A DNA stretch of 64,000 nucleotides from positions 1,670,911 through 1,734,910 of the forward strand of contig VZSE01015197.1 of the NCBI GenBank assembly GCA_013398275.1. The letters are read 5' to 3'. The translations under genes were made by a program, and so were the position numbers. The notes beneath the pieces were generated by a model. It saw only the letters and a program-made list of their open reading frames with translations, did no database searches and was not told the DNA's origin. The stretch is from Promerops cafer (taxonomy: Eukaryota; Chordata; Aves; Passeriformes; Nectariniidae). Shown piece after piece: positions 11,701-23,511 of the stretch. Each line of letters starts with the position of its first letter. Position 1 is the first letter of the stretch.

Positions 11701-12025
11701 TGTATGTATATATTTGAGTTAGAATTTACCTAGACAGAGGGTTGTGTAATCACACTACCTTATTTGCTGTCATTAAGGTCCCCCAAAAAAAGTATTTAGT
11801 AAGAATTTTTCTCTCTGGGAAGATTATTTTAAAGCTCCTTTTCTCAGTGATATTTTTACTTCATCTAGTATACCTAAGCCCAGCTCATTAAATGCTTGTT
11901 GTTTAATTTATTGATTCTTACATTTATATTTATTTGAATTAGGTGTGATAATTAAAATGTTATGGAAAATTTTTGGAGTTCCTTGTTGAACAAGTTAGTA
12001 ATATCTTGTCAGCAGGTGTCTTTTT

Positions 12026-12051
12026 CTGTGTGTGTGTGTCTGTGTGTGTGG
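12026..12051. repeat. Interrupted (GT)n microsatellite
   Basis: GT units are broken once by CT at about 12040-12041, which suggests an old, stabilised microsatellite. Confidence 0.85.
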
Positions 12052-12210
12052 TTGTTGATTTGGGTTTTTAAGGGAGAGTTGGTTTGTTTTTTTAAAGAGG
12101 CTTTTAATTAAATAAGCAAAGTAAAGAGGCATAAGAAGGGAATATTGAATACAATTTCTGAAGTGATCTCAATGGAACACTTAATGAGTTTATTTTCATT
12201 TTTGGTAGAT

Positions 12211-12502
12211 TGTCGCTGCTGAGTCAGGGACGAGACGAAATGACCACAGACACAGAAGGCAAGAAAAGAGAGAGATATTGATTGTAACAGTAGTGTCCTT
12301 TTGTAATGAGGATTGCTGATTGGTCTCAAAGTAACAACATTTCACTCTATTGGTGAAGCTATGAATGGTACATTCAGTTAGAGCATAACTATAAACAACC
12401 TTGAACAGAGAGATAATACTTTAGTTCTCCTCCTCTAAAATTCCCAGGCCTATGCCTGGGAGAACTTCTCTCTTCTCTCTTCGACTGAACTGTGTCTGCA
12501 CA
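12211..12502 (-). mobile_element. Solo ERV LTR with near-perfect target duplication
   Basis: Read on the - strand, this 292-bp block begins TGTGCAGACACAG and ends CTCAGCAGCGACA, giving the TGT...ACA ends of a retroviral LTR. Inside it are a TATA-like TTTATAGTTATG (complement of about 12386-12397), a degraded polyadenylation signal (AATCAATA, complement of 12276-12283) and a CTTGCCTTCTGTGTCTGTGG block. The last resembles the R-U5 part of avian ERV LTRs. The flanks are GTAGAT (12205-12210) and ATAGAT (12503-12508), a 6-bp target duplication with one transition. A 6-bp duplication is typical of class II (ERVK-like) integration. No internal viral sequence is present, so the provirus has recombined to a solo LTR. 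Confidence 0.75.
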
Positions 12503-15500
12503 ATAGATAATGGTATGTAAAGCAAGAAATGAGAAAAATACTGTGGCCACCAACTCCACAAATCCATATGTTCTGTTTGCAAAACTTCAGGAAATACAAA
12601 TAAAATATTACATTTTTCAGATTAATATGGACAGTTATTAATGCAGCTATTCATTTGCAAAATAGCTCATATTAGGTTAATAGATAAAAATAGAGCATAT
12701 ATGGAATGTTACTGTGATTGATTCTTATTAAAACTTTCTTGTTACTGAAGAGTAATTTTTCCAGGGTTTCCACTGAAATTCATGGAAGTCTAGATCTACA
12801 TAACACAATTTTTTTTGTGTGACCAGGCTTGTTTGTTCCTCATATAAGCAGAGTGATTGGATCAGGTGTGAAGCTGAGCAGGAATGCCGAGAGGGGAACA
12901 TGCAGCATAATCCATTAAGTAAATAATAATAATAAAAATAATAATATCCATTGGGTAAAACATGACTTTATGCAGGATGTCAACTGCTCAGGAAGTCAGG
13001 AGTTGAAGACTAAGAAAGATATTAATTTACTATAACCTCAACTTGCATGTCACTGGATTAACTGTTAAAACTGAAGCTCATTCATAGAAAAACTTCTTAA
13101 AATATGATATCTATGCAAAAGTAATCTTCAAGGATTTTATGGTGATTCTGAAGAGAGTTCTTGATGAAGGTTTACAGGAGAAGGCAGGTTTGATCTCCTC
13201 TTAGTTGGCATCCTTCTTTGCAAAGAATAGTATTTAGCAAAAAGCTGAATTTCAAATTTAAGGCATTGTGACATATTCTAAAACTCCTTCAGTCTTGAAA
13301 AGAAGCATATTTTAATGTAGCAGTATAATAGTTTACATTTTGCTTAGAAAGATTTTGTAACTGTATTTTTTTCTCTACTTTTAGCCTTTCTTCCTAAAAA
13401 ATCCAGATGAGAATTCAGAGCAACGTTTCACCCTATAGCCACACCCATTCCCCACATTTTACTGAAGGCAAATAGAAGCATTCAGAAAAGAATTGACTTT
13501 GACAGCTCAGCTATCTGTCTGTTTACTTAGAGGATGAGTTTATTTCTTCTTTCATGTCAGAATGTGAAAAACATTTTTACTACCTCAGTATTTAGGCATG
13601 CTTCTCAACGCCCTGATGTGTCTCTGATTATTATACTACTGCATTCCACTTTTCCTATGCAAAGTACTCTGAAGGCACACTTTGTTCTTGGATACAGTAG
13701 GCATCTAGGGAAGAATCACTAACATTTCAGTGAAGAAGTCAGCAGTCTTTCATCCTAATCCCTTGAAGTCACTCTTAACTCAAGGCTGGGTAAGGTAAAA
13801 TGTTTATGAAAGACAGAGATTTAAAAAAAAAAAAAAAACAATTAAAGGGAATCAAGTTATTAATCTGCTTTCATTAAGTTTAAATCATAAATGTATGTTT
13901 TAGGTTATCTGCCTGATATCCTGACCCCCATCATTCATAAGTTTTGTAATTTTGAATGCAATATACCTCAGGAAGCAGCTATTAGAGGGAAAATGTTTTA
14001 CAGTGGAGCAGAGAGCTTTAATAGATAATTTCTTTTTTAAGTCTTCCCTTTCTGAAGTATTATTTTTTCCTTTTTGTTTCATATATAGGTGATATAAAAA
14101 ATAGCTAGAATAATTAAAATAACAGTTATTTCCCTTTGGAAATGTGTCTTTTTTTGAACCACATGTTGAAATTTGTCCTGACAGCATTTCACAAGAGCAG
14201 CACATCACCTGCAGTACATTTTTGTGTAAAAATGTTCCCTTTTGCTGTACATCAGCCTGAAGTATATTGGAGTTCTTGATTAAAAAAACCCCCAAAAACC
14301 ACTGGAGAAGCAAAATGTGCACAGTTATTATTGTCTTTTTACCAATGTGGTTGTAAATGACCACATGGAGGTGAACGAGGGGGCTTGGGATGACACTTGT
14401 CTTCTTCTTCAGCTGCTGACCTTAATACTATTCAAAGACATGTTTGCATCTGCAAAAGGATAGAGCAAAGTTTCACTGGAGAAAAGAGATGCCTCTGTTT
14501 CCCATTCTTTTCTTTACTTCCAGAATATTCTGGCAAATGAAAGCACTGGTAAGAGCCCCTTTCAAACTGTACCAGACATGGGTTTGCTCACTGAAAAATG
14601 AAATTAGACAAACACAGGCTTCAGCCACACAGAAAGAAAAGCAAACCTGTAACAAAGAAAGCAGTGAGGCTGAAGGTTTCCAAAATGGAAGGTTGTATGG
14701 TACAATTCCTGAGTTTGGTATTGCCTGTTAGATCCTATATTCAGAAAGGGCAATTTCAGTGCTCTACATATTTTGTATTTCATAGTGCACAACAGCACTC
14801 AGATGTATTTAATGTTTGTGGAATGAGTGGGCAGAATTCACTAAAATAGAGAAGTTTTTCTAGCTTGTGGCATTTTGAAGTGTTAATTTCTCTGTATATG
14901 TCTTAACATTTAGAAAAAATCCCCCAAACAACCCCAAAAAAGTCCTATAAACTCCATGGAGTACAGATCCTGAACAAGCAGGATCACAGCTGCTATTATA
15001 GTTATGCCTGAATCTGTCATTAAGAAACAGCGAATCCAAACAGTGATTTCTATGTAGGTAAATGCAAAGTTTGCTTTTTGAATGTGTTCAGTACCAGTGT
15101 ACTTACATTAAACAATTTCATATATGGTCCAATACATATGCTAACCTTAAACATGCAGATGCAATATTTGTCCTTTTTCAGTGTTTGAACCCTTTTGTTG
15201 TCAAAGCCTTTAGTGCTTTAGGAAATTTTGCCTCATGTAATATTTTTGGCTGCATTCAGGGAGAAAAATAAAAGGTGGACTGTACCAAATGTTGCTTCTA
15301 GTTGATTCACTTTCATTTTATTGTCTTTCCAAGGAATTATTTGACTTCCTTTTTTTTTTTCTCTTTATTTTTCCAAATGTGGATGTACACATATGAATCG
15401 TGTCCTGCTCTCTCAGTAATCTACTGATAAAAAAAAACTGTGGAGAGAGATGAATAATTGGAAGACAACATGCGACACAATAATTTAATTTCTTCAGTGT

Positions 15501-17268
15501 GCTCTAGTAGGTACAACTTCTGGTGTGACAGTCTGTACCCTGCCATTAAAAAAAAAAAAATCTGCCAAAAGGAAAAAATAATACCAAGATTTAAAGTATT
15601 TATCAAATTAGCCTTCCCACATGTAGAAAGAGTTTCTTTCTTTCATATTCTTGTCCTTAAGTTGTGTGCCCTACTATGACGCTTTTAATGGGAGGTTATA
15701 GAAAAGTTGGGTGAAAGATAGACTTGGTGCACAAATCAGCCTAATATATTTCATATAGCAGTAGGACAATTTTATTGGCAGCAGACCTTCTGAAAATAAA
15801 AAAAAAAATCTGTCCTTATTTAAATAATTAAAGTAGATTTTTTTTTATCTTCAATGTAGCCTATAATGTGAGATGACACAGGCAGCATATTCTTTCTGAA
15901 AAATATACATTTTTCCTCATGATTACCAGCTTTTGATATATTTCTAGGACTTTAATAAACTGAAGTTATTGAGAGAAGCAAATTCAGAATTGTTATGGTA
16001 ATAGTCTAAGATTATTTCATTCATGTTGGTTATGATTATCTCAATATGAGTGGAATCTCATAAAATTACATGATAATTCACTTTTGTTAAATTTAGCTGT
16101 CTTATTAAAAAAAAAAAAAAAAAAAGAAAGAAGAGTTGAAAGAACGGAATTTTCTTGTCCTCAGAGGAATAATGTTTTGTGAGTGAAAATATACGTATTC
16201 TACTTCAGTATTTTTCTGCTACCATTTCCTCCCCCCTCCTCCCCACCCCAATTTGGTCTCTATTGCAAGACATGAGAAAGGCATTGCTTTGTTCCTTTAT
16301 TCATTTTGTATCTATTAACTCTGAATGCCTTGGAATTCTAGATCACCCACAAGAATACTTCTTATAAAAAAAGATGCTAATAAAAGCATTCAGAAAAAAT
16401 TAGAGAATGTGAAGGAGACATTTAATTTCCCATAGACAGCTTTTTTCTATGCCATAGTTCAACAAGATTTGATTATTTTGCTGGTTTTCATTTCATCTTA
16501 TGGGAAAACAATCAACATCTGTCCCACTTTTTCTGTATTCACAGTACAAGGACAAAGCTTTCCAGAAAGTAAGAAATATGTTTTTTTAGAGTGCTTTCTG
16601 AAAATTAAGTCTCCTTAATCATGAAACAAAACAAATATGTGTTTAGTTCAGGCTTCTAAAGCTGAAGTGAGGAAGGTGGAGTAAAAACCCTTCCGAATGG
16701 ATTTTATAAGAAAATGTTCCACAAAATGTAAGTGGTCTTACAGGGATGGGGTGAACAGCTGGAGATACTATATCACACAAGGTCAGGTAAGGTGTTGATT
16801 CTGTAAGCTGGATCTGTTTTTCCAATAACTTGATTCTCTTCAAGCTAAGTTACAACTTCAGCCTTAGTCCAGCTTGAAAGCAGACTATACTTTTGTGCCT
16901 GGTCTCCAGCAGAGTTGTGATGGCACAGACTTCAATAATCTTTCAAAATGTTTTTTCCCTTCCCTCCAGGACCAGACTGTCGTGCCACAGTGTCAGGTAG
17001 CATAGTGTGAGCACCTGCCATTGCGTGTTTTTGTGCTTAAAAGAGACTGGCAAAGTTTTCATAAGACCTACAAGTATTTTTGCCACTGTATCTCTGACCA
17101 AGCCCTCTGACAGTGCAGGTCTTCACCAGCCCCATCTGAAGTGTGTCAGTGCTGCTTCCAGTGGGCAGCAAAGGTGTGTGAGACCTCAGCACAGCCCTGC
17201 AGTGCACCTGCCTACCTTCAGTGGTACCTCTGAGGCTCAGTCACCTACCAGCCCTCCGCCCACTGAGT
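12503..17268. other. Unassigned AT-rich DNA
   Basis: Simple repeats only: an (AAT)n tract at 12921-12946 and A runs at 13823-13838 (16) and 16107-16125 (19). The 154-codon frame at 13900-14364 (-) has no recognisable domain and AT-driven composition. The interval 16870-17290 is somewhat richer in GC. Confidence 0.55.
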
Positions 17269-17473
17269 TTAGAAGCTGTACTCCTTTTTTAGCTTAGGCA
17301 GGGACAAGTGCATCTGGAAACATCTTGTTGCCAATTTTAAACGAAGGTCAGCGTACTCCTTTTCTAGGTCATTAATAGATGGGGTCTTAGAAACACTTTG
17401 TGCTGCCTCACAAAGGCAGGATGTCTGCAGGGAGACTGAGAGGAAATTCACATAGCGGCTTGCAGAGAAGACT
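17269..17473 (-). pseudogene. Possible exon or exon relic, unidentified
   Basis: On the - strand a strong 3' splice-acceptor motif, CCTCTTTCCCGCAG, ends at 17474. It is followed directly by an open frame of 67 sense codons and a stop at 17269-17271. The residues are balanced, with a short heptad-like charged stretch (SINDLEKEYADLRLKLATR) that could form a coiled coil. Local GC is higher than in the surroundings. No clear donor lies before the stop, so it would have to be a terminal exon. I recognise no family. Chance is a real alternative for a frame this short. Confidence 0.2.
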
Positions 17474-17490
17474 CTGCGGGAAAGAGGCAA

Positions 17491-20400
17491 TTCTTACATC
17501 TATTTTCTAACATAGAAGCCAAGGAAGGAAATGGTCTAAGCTTCCTATGTGCTGAGTTAAGGGAAGCTTCAGAGTGTAATGATAAAATGCTCTTGAGAAG
17601 TTTTCTTGGGAGTTCATGGTGCAGGTTAAAACAAAGAATTTATCCCCACTTTTATGGTATGGGTTCATACTGTTTCACTTTTGTGTAAATGAGCTAGCAA
17701 AGGGGAATAATCCTAACAATTAGTGTAAGAGCACAAGACAAAGATGAGAAGAATTTCTTGGTTTGCCATCTAATTCATTAGGTTGTGTCAATGAGATGCT
17801 AATGCTATGACTTCTAATAACAAGTATTTCTGTTAGAGGTCATTCTCAGTGAACTTATAATTCTCACTTGGATACCCTTCAGACAGAAAGAGTACAAACA
17901 CAGAACAAAAAGTCTCACTTTCTTATTTTTTGTGCTTATGCTAATGCATTTGTGTACAGCAGCGATCTTTTCTCAGCTCACTAATACACTTTTTTCTTAA
18001 TATGGCATGTAATTGTGTCATAGCATGCTCTTCTAATTTTCTACCTTTATTTTACCATTTCATTACAAACTGGGTTTGGGTATGGTCAACAAATAGGGGT
18101 AAACTGAAGATATAACAATTAAATAGTGAATCAGGAGACTAAGAAGATATTAAGATATTTAAGAGGAAAAACTTTTACCACTCATGTCTTGAATCCTATT
18201 TCAGTTCTCATAGTATCTCTTCCTTTAGAGCTTTACCTAGGAGTCTTGTAATAATATATGGTGGATTTCTTTAAACTGAAATTTTATTTGCTTTTGAAAA
18301 GAACTTTGTTCCTTAGGCAAGGAAAAAATCAGCATCTGCTAATTCTTTTCCTCATTCAATTAAATGTCATGAAGACATTCTGTTTCAATGAGCTAGGTAT
18401 TTAAGATAATAAGTTTCTAGGCCTGATCCTTTTTAAAATAACTCAGTGTGAACTTGAGTACATTCATGTGTTTGTACTATGTTCACCACCAGAATATGGG
18501 CCCAGGTCCACAATAAAATACTCATGGCTTTTTTCTGATGTTTGGGAAGGATTAGACACCTTATTTATACAGCTGCAAAATGATAACTGCTGTTATAACC
18601 AGTTGGTTGTCTAAGACAAGCCCTGTCTGGTATCTTTTCAGCTTCACTGAGATATCTATTATCTGACATGAACCCCTTCCTGAGGGTTTCTAAGTAATTT
18701 TCTTTCACAACAATGGTAGTAGGAGTTTCAACAATTTAGCCAATATCTCTGTGACTCTTGACACCCACCAAGGGCACAGATGGGCCATGTTCAAAGGCTA
18801 CCTGTCCAGAATAGCTTCAGATTCATAGCTTCTCATGGGGCAGAAGATAATTTTGCTTGGTGATTGAGAGAGCAGAGAAAAGTGTTCTTTTTTTTTTTCT
18901 TCTTAGTGGCCACTTAAAAAACTTCTTTCTCCCCACTCTTTCAGATCAGACAGAAAAGACCTGTTTTATGTTCACCTTTACAGAGCTCTCTAGAAATTAA
19001 ATGAGGAATATGACATTCATGATTTCAAAATAGATATTGATGGGATTTCGGCTAATGCTATCTGTGACCATAGTACCTGGGTAGAATTTTAGCTGTCAAA
19101 ACATAACTTTTCCTTTCCCCAGTGCTTCCAATTGTATCTAGGCATCTTTTCAATAAATTCCTTAAGTGAATATGGAGAATTTGCTTTTTGATGACACTAA
19201 CCTGTCTATTGCATGGGCTCGGGGCCTTTATTTAATATACCAGTAATTGCTTCCAGAAAAAATTTAGTTAATCTATTTTATTGTGTATTCTTGTATGTCT
19301 TGGTTTGATTTTCCTGGAACTGCAACACTCCCTCTTCATTGGCAATAAACAGTGAAATGTTTATTAGAAGTCTGGTCTAAAATAGGAGGAGTAAATTTTA
19401 CCTTTTATTTTTTAGAAGGAATCATCATGCTTGTGTCCTACCATTCCTTAGGGAAACAGCAAAATCTTTAAGCTGAGTTTAATCCTGAATTTAAGTTTGC
19501 TCAGGAGACACTAATTTGATTTGTAGCCTGTCTTTAATGGTAAAATGCATCTTAGATTGTCAGAGTAATGTAGCAGTATAAGGTGGTTTTTTTTCCCCTT
19601 AATCTTAAAGCAAAACAAATCAAAATTAAAACAAAACAAAGCAATATATGCTTGTCTCTCTCCTTTCGTCCCTTGTCTCATCTGGAATTCCACAAATGCC
19701 AGTAATGAGTTCCTCTGCAATAGATGTTAGTGACACCAGTTATGCCGATCACTGAATGGAATTCTAAATAAAAAAATGTGGGCAAATCCCTAAACTTCAT
19801 TTTAATACTTTTAGCATCCTTTAAATATCCATTCCAAACTACTGGATATAGTCCTTATATTTATATTGCAATATTGGATAATCCTTTAAATTTATACATC
19901 AGAAAGATTACCTTAAGTATATGTGTTTAAAGATAAAGGGAAACAACTCCAAACTGACTTAGTCAATGGCATATTGAGCTAGTTTTCATTTCTAGTTTTG
20001 ATTTCTTTTGCGATTAACAATTCAAAGCTGTCCATGAAAAAAAAAAAATTACTTCTGCTTTTAATATTTTAAATTAGCAAAACCTTGCCAAAAATACGTA
20101 GTCACTTTGATGCCAACGTGCTTCAGAATTTTAGTCTGCCATTTTCCATGATTTTTCATACATCTCTCACTTTTCTGCCTTTCTTCTCCTCATTATGGCA
20201 AGGCAGTGGGAGGAGAGAGATGTGGCTGGCTACTTGATCTGATCAGTAGACCTCAGTCTGAGAAATCTAGATATTTCACCATTCTAAAGAACAGGAGGTA
20301 TGCAATTTCTTCCATCCAGATAGGTATCTTGCATAACATGTTTTAGTTCCCAAGGGGATAAGGTACTTCTGCTATCTCGGAATCTCTACAATACTATTTT

Positions 20401-22970
20401 CATTTTGGAAAAATCTAGGAATCAACTGCTGTCAGCTCTCACTTTATAGTCCAGTATTTCCATCTGTATTCTGTCTGTGCTCATGTATCATTCTCAGTGA
20501 CTCCAGTGGGAATGTGACTGCAACAACAGAGATGGAGGAGAAAGCACTATAAGCTTAGTCTAATATTTACTGAAGTGGGTCAGAAGCTTCTTACTGACCT
20601 CAAAGTGCAGCACTAGGCAGAACCAGCTGTCCTCCACTGCAGTGTCAGCATTGCATTAAACAAGGCCTTGTACAAACCAATAAATAAAGCACTGGTAATA
20701 ATACCCACACTGGTCTTGTACATTCATAATAGGCTTCATTCAAAAATTCATTTTTTATGATTGACCCAGTGCTGCTTGACCAGTATATTTATGTGGTCTA
20801 ATTGCACTTACTGTAATCTGAAAAACACAATTGTTATGGTTCAACATCATTCCCGTGGCTGCACTCCTGGTCTCTCTTCTCTATAATTGAAGTATCTGAA
20901 AGCCCACTACAGATCTATGACATTCTCTCTTCAATGTATTGGCTTGAAAATCCATTGTCACTGCAAGAATGTTTACCAATTTTCAAATAGTTAAGAGTTA
21001 CTAGAACTGGTAGGAATGATAATTTTTTTTCCTCTTTTTGATGTGTATTTACTAATGAATACCAATGGTTAAATACATGTGTAAGGCTTGAAAGCATTGA
21101 CTCTGCTTGTTTAAATAACTTCGTCCATGAAAATGTACTCATTGTTTTATGCACTGAACAACACTGCAAAGTGAAAATGTCTTCTCATTATTTTTGGAAA
21201 AAGGACTATGCTGGCAGTTAAGTTTGTGTCAATTCTTCCATTTTGTCCATTTTTGCTGCAAAAGACCGATTTCTCGAGTGAAATTAGGGAAATTTATCCA
21301 GTAAACAATAATGACAGTTTATAAACTGTCATTAAAGGTATGGGCTATTGGGTTATATGATACAACAGCACATGGTACAGAACACAATATAGACAAACTT
21401 CAAATGAGCGTTGACACGTGGCGGGAGAGGGCAATGTTTGCACAAGCACCAAACCACAGGAGAAAGCACCACTGTCTCCTCACACTGGCAAAGCCACCAT
21501 CACAAGGGGACATTTAGCCTGGCAGCAGCAGGTAGCACAAACTCTTCTGGACCAGAAGAAGCAATGATTGCACTCTGCTCCCTTGTGACACATAGAAGTA
21601 TCAGAACTGAGTGAAAAATTAAGACTTTAGGTGCTTTGATTTTGTGATATGTATACAATTTAACAGATCTGTGAGCTACAGTTTGCAGCTCTGAATGAAG
21701 GAATCCTGAGTTGAAAATTGCATTTGGAAGGATTTTCCTCATGAGGAATTCTAGCTACTCTTTTCCAAAGGCCATACATACTGTTGGAGTTCCTTGTTTT
21801 TGCTCCTGCTTATTGCCTGCATGTTTACTATTTGTTTTCTCTTCTCAAGTCTTGTGTCTTAGAGACAAAATACAGAGGCAAGGAGTTCATACACCCAAGA
21901 TTACTAAAATAGAGAATAAGGAAAAGAGAGTGTTTTTTTCTTTTTTTTTTCTTTTTTTTAAATAAAACTTCACCTGATTGTGATACCAAATTGTCTAGAT
22001 GATAAGCTATATTTAACCAAATAGTATAAAGAGCATAAAGTAAGAAGGAACAACTATATTCTTTTCTTGCTCTACAGTATGACTGCTGGCTGCTGCTTGG
22101 TCAAATGTTATCGTTATTGTTCCAATAGTGACTGGGAGAGGTATTATTGTGGATGACTTTGATTTATTTCCTGCAAGAGGGCCAGTGTCTTCTAACTCCA
22201 TCTTGTGCAAAAGAACATTTAGACCCGGTACCGCTTTCAAGGGGAGAATCAGCAGCAAAATATCAATTGTAAGAAGTTAATGCAGGCTTTTTTTGAAAGG
22301 CATGAGTGCTCTCACCATGCTGGTGTGTATTGTTGTCTTCAACCATTTCATGAAGAATGATTTTTTGACTCAGACAGGACAAAAAACCTCACCAAACGAA
22401 AAACCTACTTTATTTATTATGCTTCACTTATACATACTTAGAGAACAGAGTTATAATTGTACTTTTTTCCCGAATATTTACAGATCTCATTTTATACTAC
22501 TTTGGATGTTTTTCATGTTCTAGAAGCTTTCATTTTGCCAACTATAGACAACTCATAAGCACTTGATAAAATATAGCTTGTGTGGGCAGGATAATAAAAA
22601 TATATGGTGTATATATGAATGTGTAATCACACACAGAGCACTGTATACCAGCCACACAGTTCTGTGAGGTGTGTTTAGGTTTTTGATTGCCACCTACCAT
22701 AACAATTTATACTACAGCTTAGTTTGTACAGAACTATGAAGTGATGAAGCATGACTGTGCACTGCAAACTAACTTTCCAAGCCTGAAATAAACTCCACTG
22801 AAGTGAGCACCAGTAACATTGTCTTTTAATACTGGAACCCAAGTGATTCTGCAATGCTGTGCACTCAGGTAATTTTGTTCTTGATTGGTTTTGGGGTATT
22901 TTTGCCGTTATACAATAGTATTTTGCACAAATTTCTTGAAAGAATTCATGAACATTAGCTAATTTCCCTT
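17491..22970. other. Unassigned AT-rich DNA
   Basis: No gene, LTR or CR1 is recognised. It contains a 26-bp palindrome at 21309-21334 (listed separately) and a modestly GC-richer stretch at about 21400-21600 of unknown nature. A relatively complex stretch at 20670-20820 could be conserved but shows no distinct motif set. Confidence 0.55.
21309..21334. repeat. 26-bp perfect palindrome
   Basis: The arms TAATGACAGTTTA and TAAACTGTCATTA meet with no spacer, giving 13 bp on each side without mismatch. Each arm holds a TGACAG word, the MEIS/TGIF-type homeodomain core, placed head to head. Whether it is a dimeric binding site or a chance palindrome cannot be told here. Confidence 0.85.
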
Positions 22971-23511
22971 TGTTCTGGTTTCAGCTGGGATAATTTCCTT
23001 CTTAATAGCTGGTACAGTGAGGTGTTTGGGATTTAGTAGGAAAATAATGTTTCAGTCATTGTTAAGTAGTGCTTGCTTTAAATCAAGGACTTTGAGTGTC
23101 CCATGCTCTGCCAGTGAGCAGATGCACAAGAAGCTGAGAGGGAGCATGGCCAGGACAGCTGACCCAAACTGGCCAAAGGGATATTCCATACCACAGAACA
23201 TCGTGTTCAGTCAATAGACTAGGGGAATCAGCTGTCAGGGGCTGATTGATGCTTGGGGTCAGCCAGAGGATGGAGAGCAGTTCTAATGTTTATCACTTGT
23301 TTCTCTTGGGTTTTATTCCTCTCTCCCTCTCTCCTTATCATTACAGTTATTATTATTACATTTTTATTATTTCATATTTTGTTTCAATTCCTAAAGTATT
23401 TTCATGTTAACCCAAAAATTTTGCTTTCCTTTCTGATTCTCCTTCCCAGTATGGGGAGGGAAAAGAGTAAGTGAAAAGCTGTGTGTTAGTTGCCATTTGG
23501 GGTTAACCACA
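22971..23511 (+). mobile_element. Solo ERV LTR, near full length
   Basis: The block begins TGTTCTGGTTTCAGCTGGGA and ends GGGGTTAACCACA. It keeps the internal order of a well-known avian ERV LTR: AGTAGTGCTTGC, CCCATGCTCTGCCAG, ACAAGAAGCTGAGAGGGAGC and ACAGCTGACCCAAACTGGCC. Next come AAGGGATATTCCATACC, a decayed TATA position (TCAATAGACT at 23211-23220), an ATTATTATTATT stretch and a CCCAGTATGGGGAGGG region before the end. No internal genes flank it. I cannot see a clean target duplication: the bases next to the ends are TCCCTT and GAAATC. Either the ends are off by a few bases or the duplication has decayed. Confidence 0.8.

Larger units (their letters stand above)
8218..12210. other. Unassigned AT-rich DNA
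   Basis: Only simple repeats are seen: (GT)n at 8708-8730 and an interrupted (GT)n at 12026-12051. No gene, LTR or CR1 is recognisable. Confidence 0.6.

Noticed and set aside
13900..14364. 154-codon open frame on the - strand
   Set aside because: Longest frame in unique DNA apart from the LTR-like block, but the composition is AT-driven (Lys, Ile, Asn, Phe), with no domain, splice context or GC rise.
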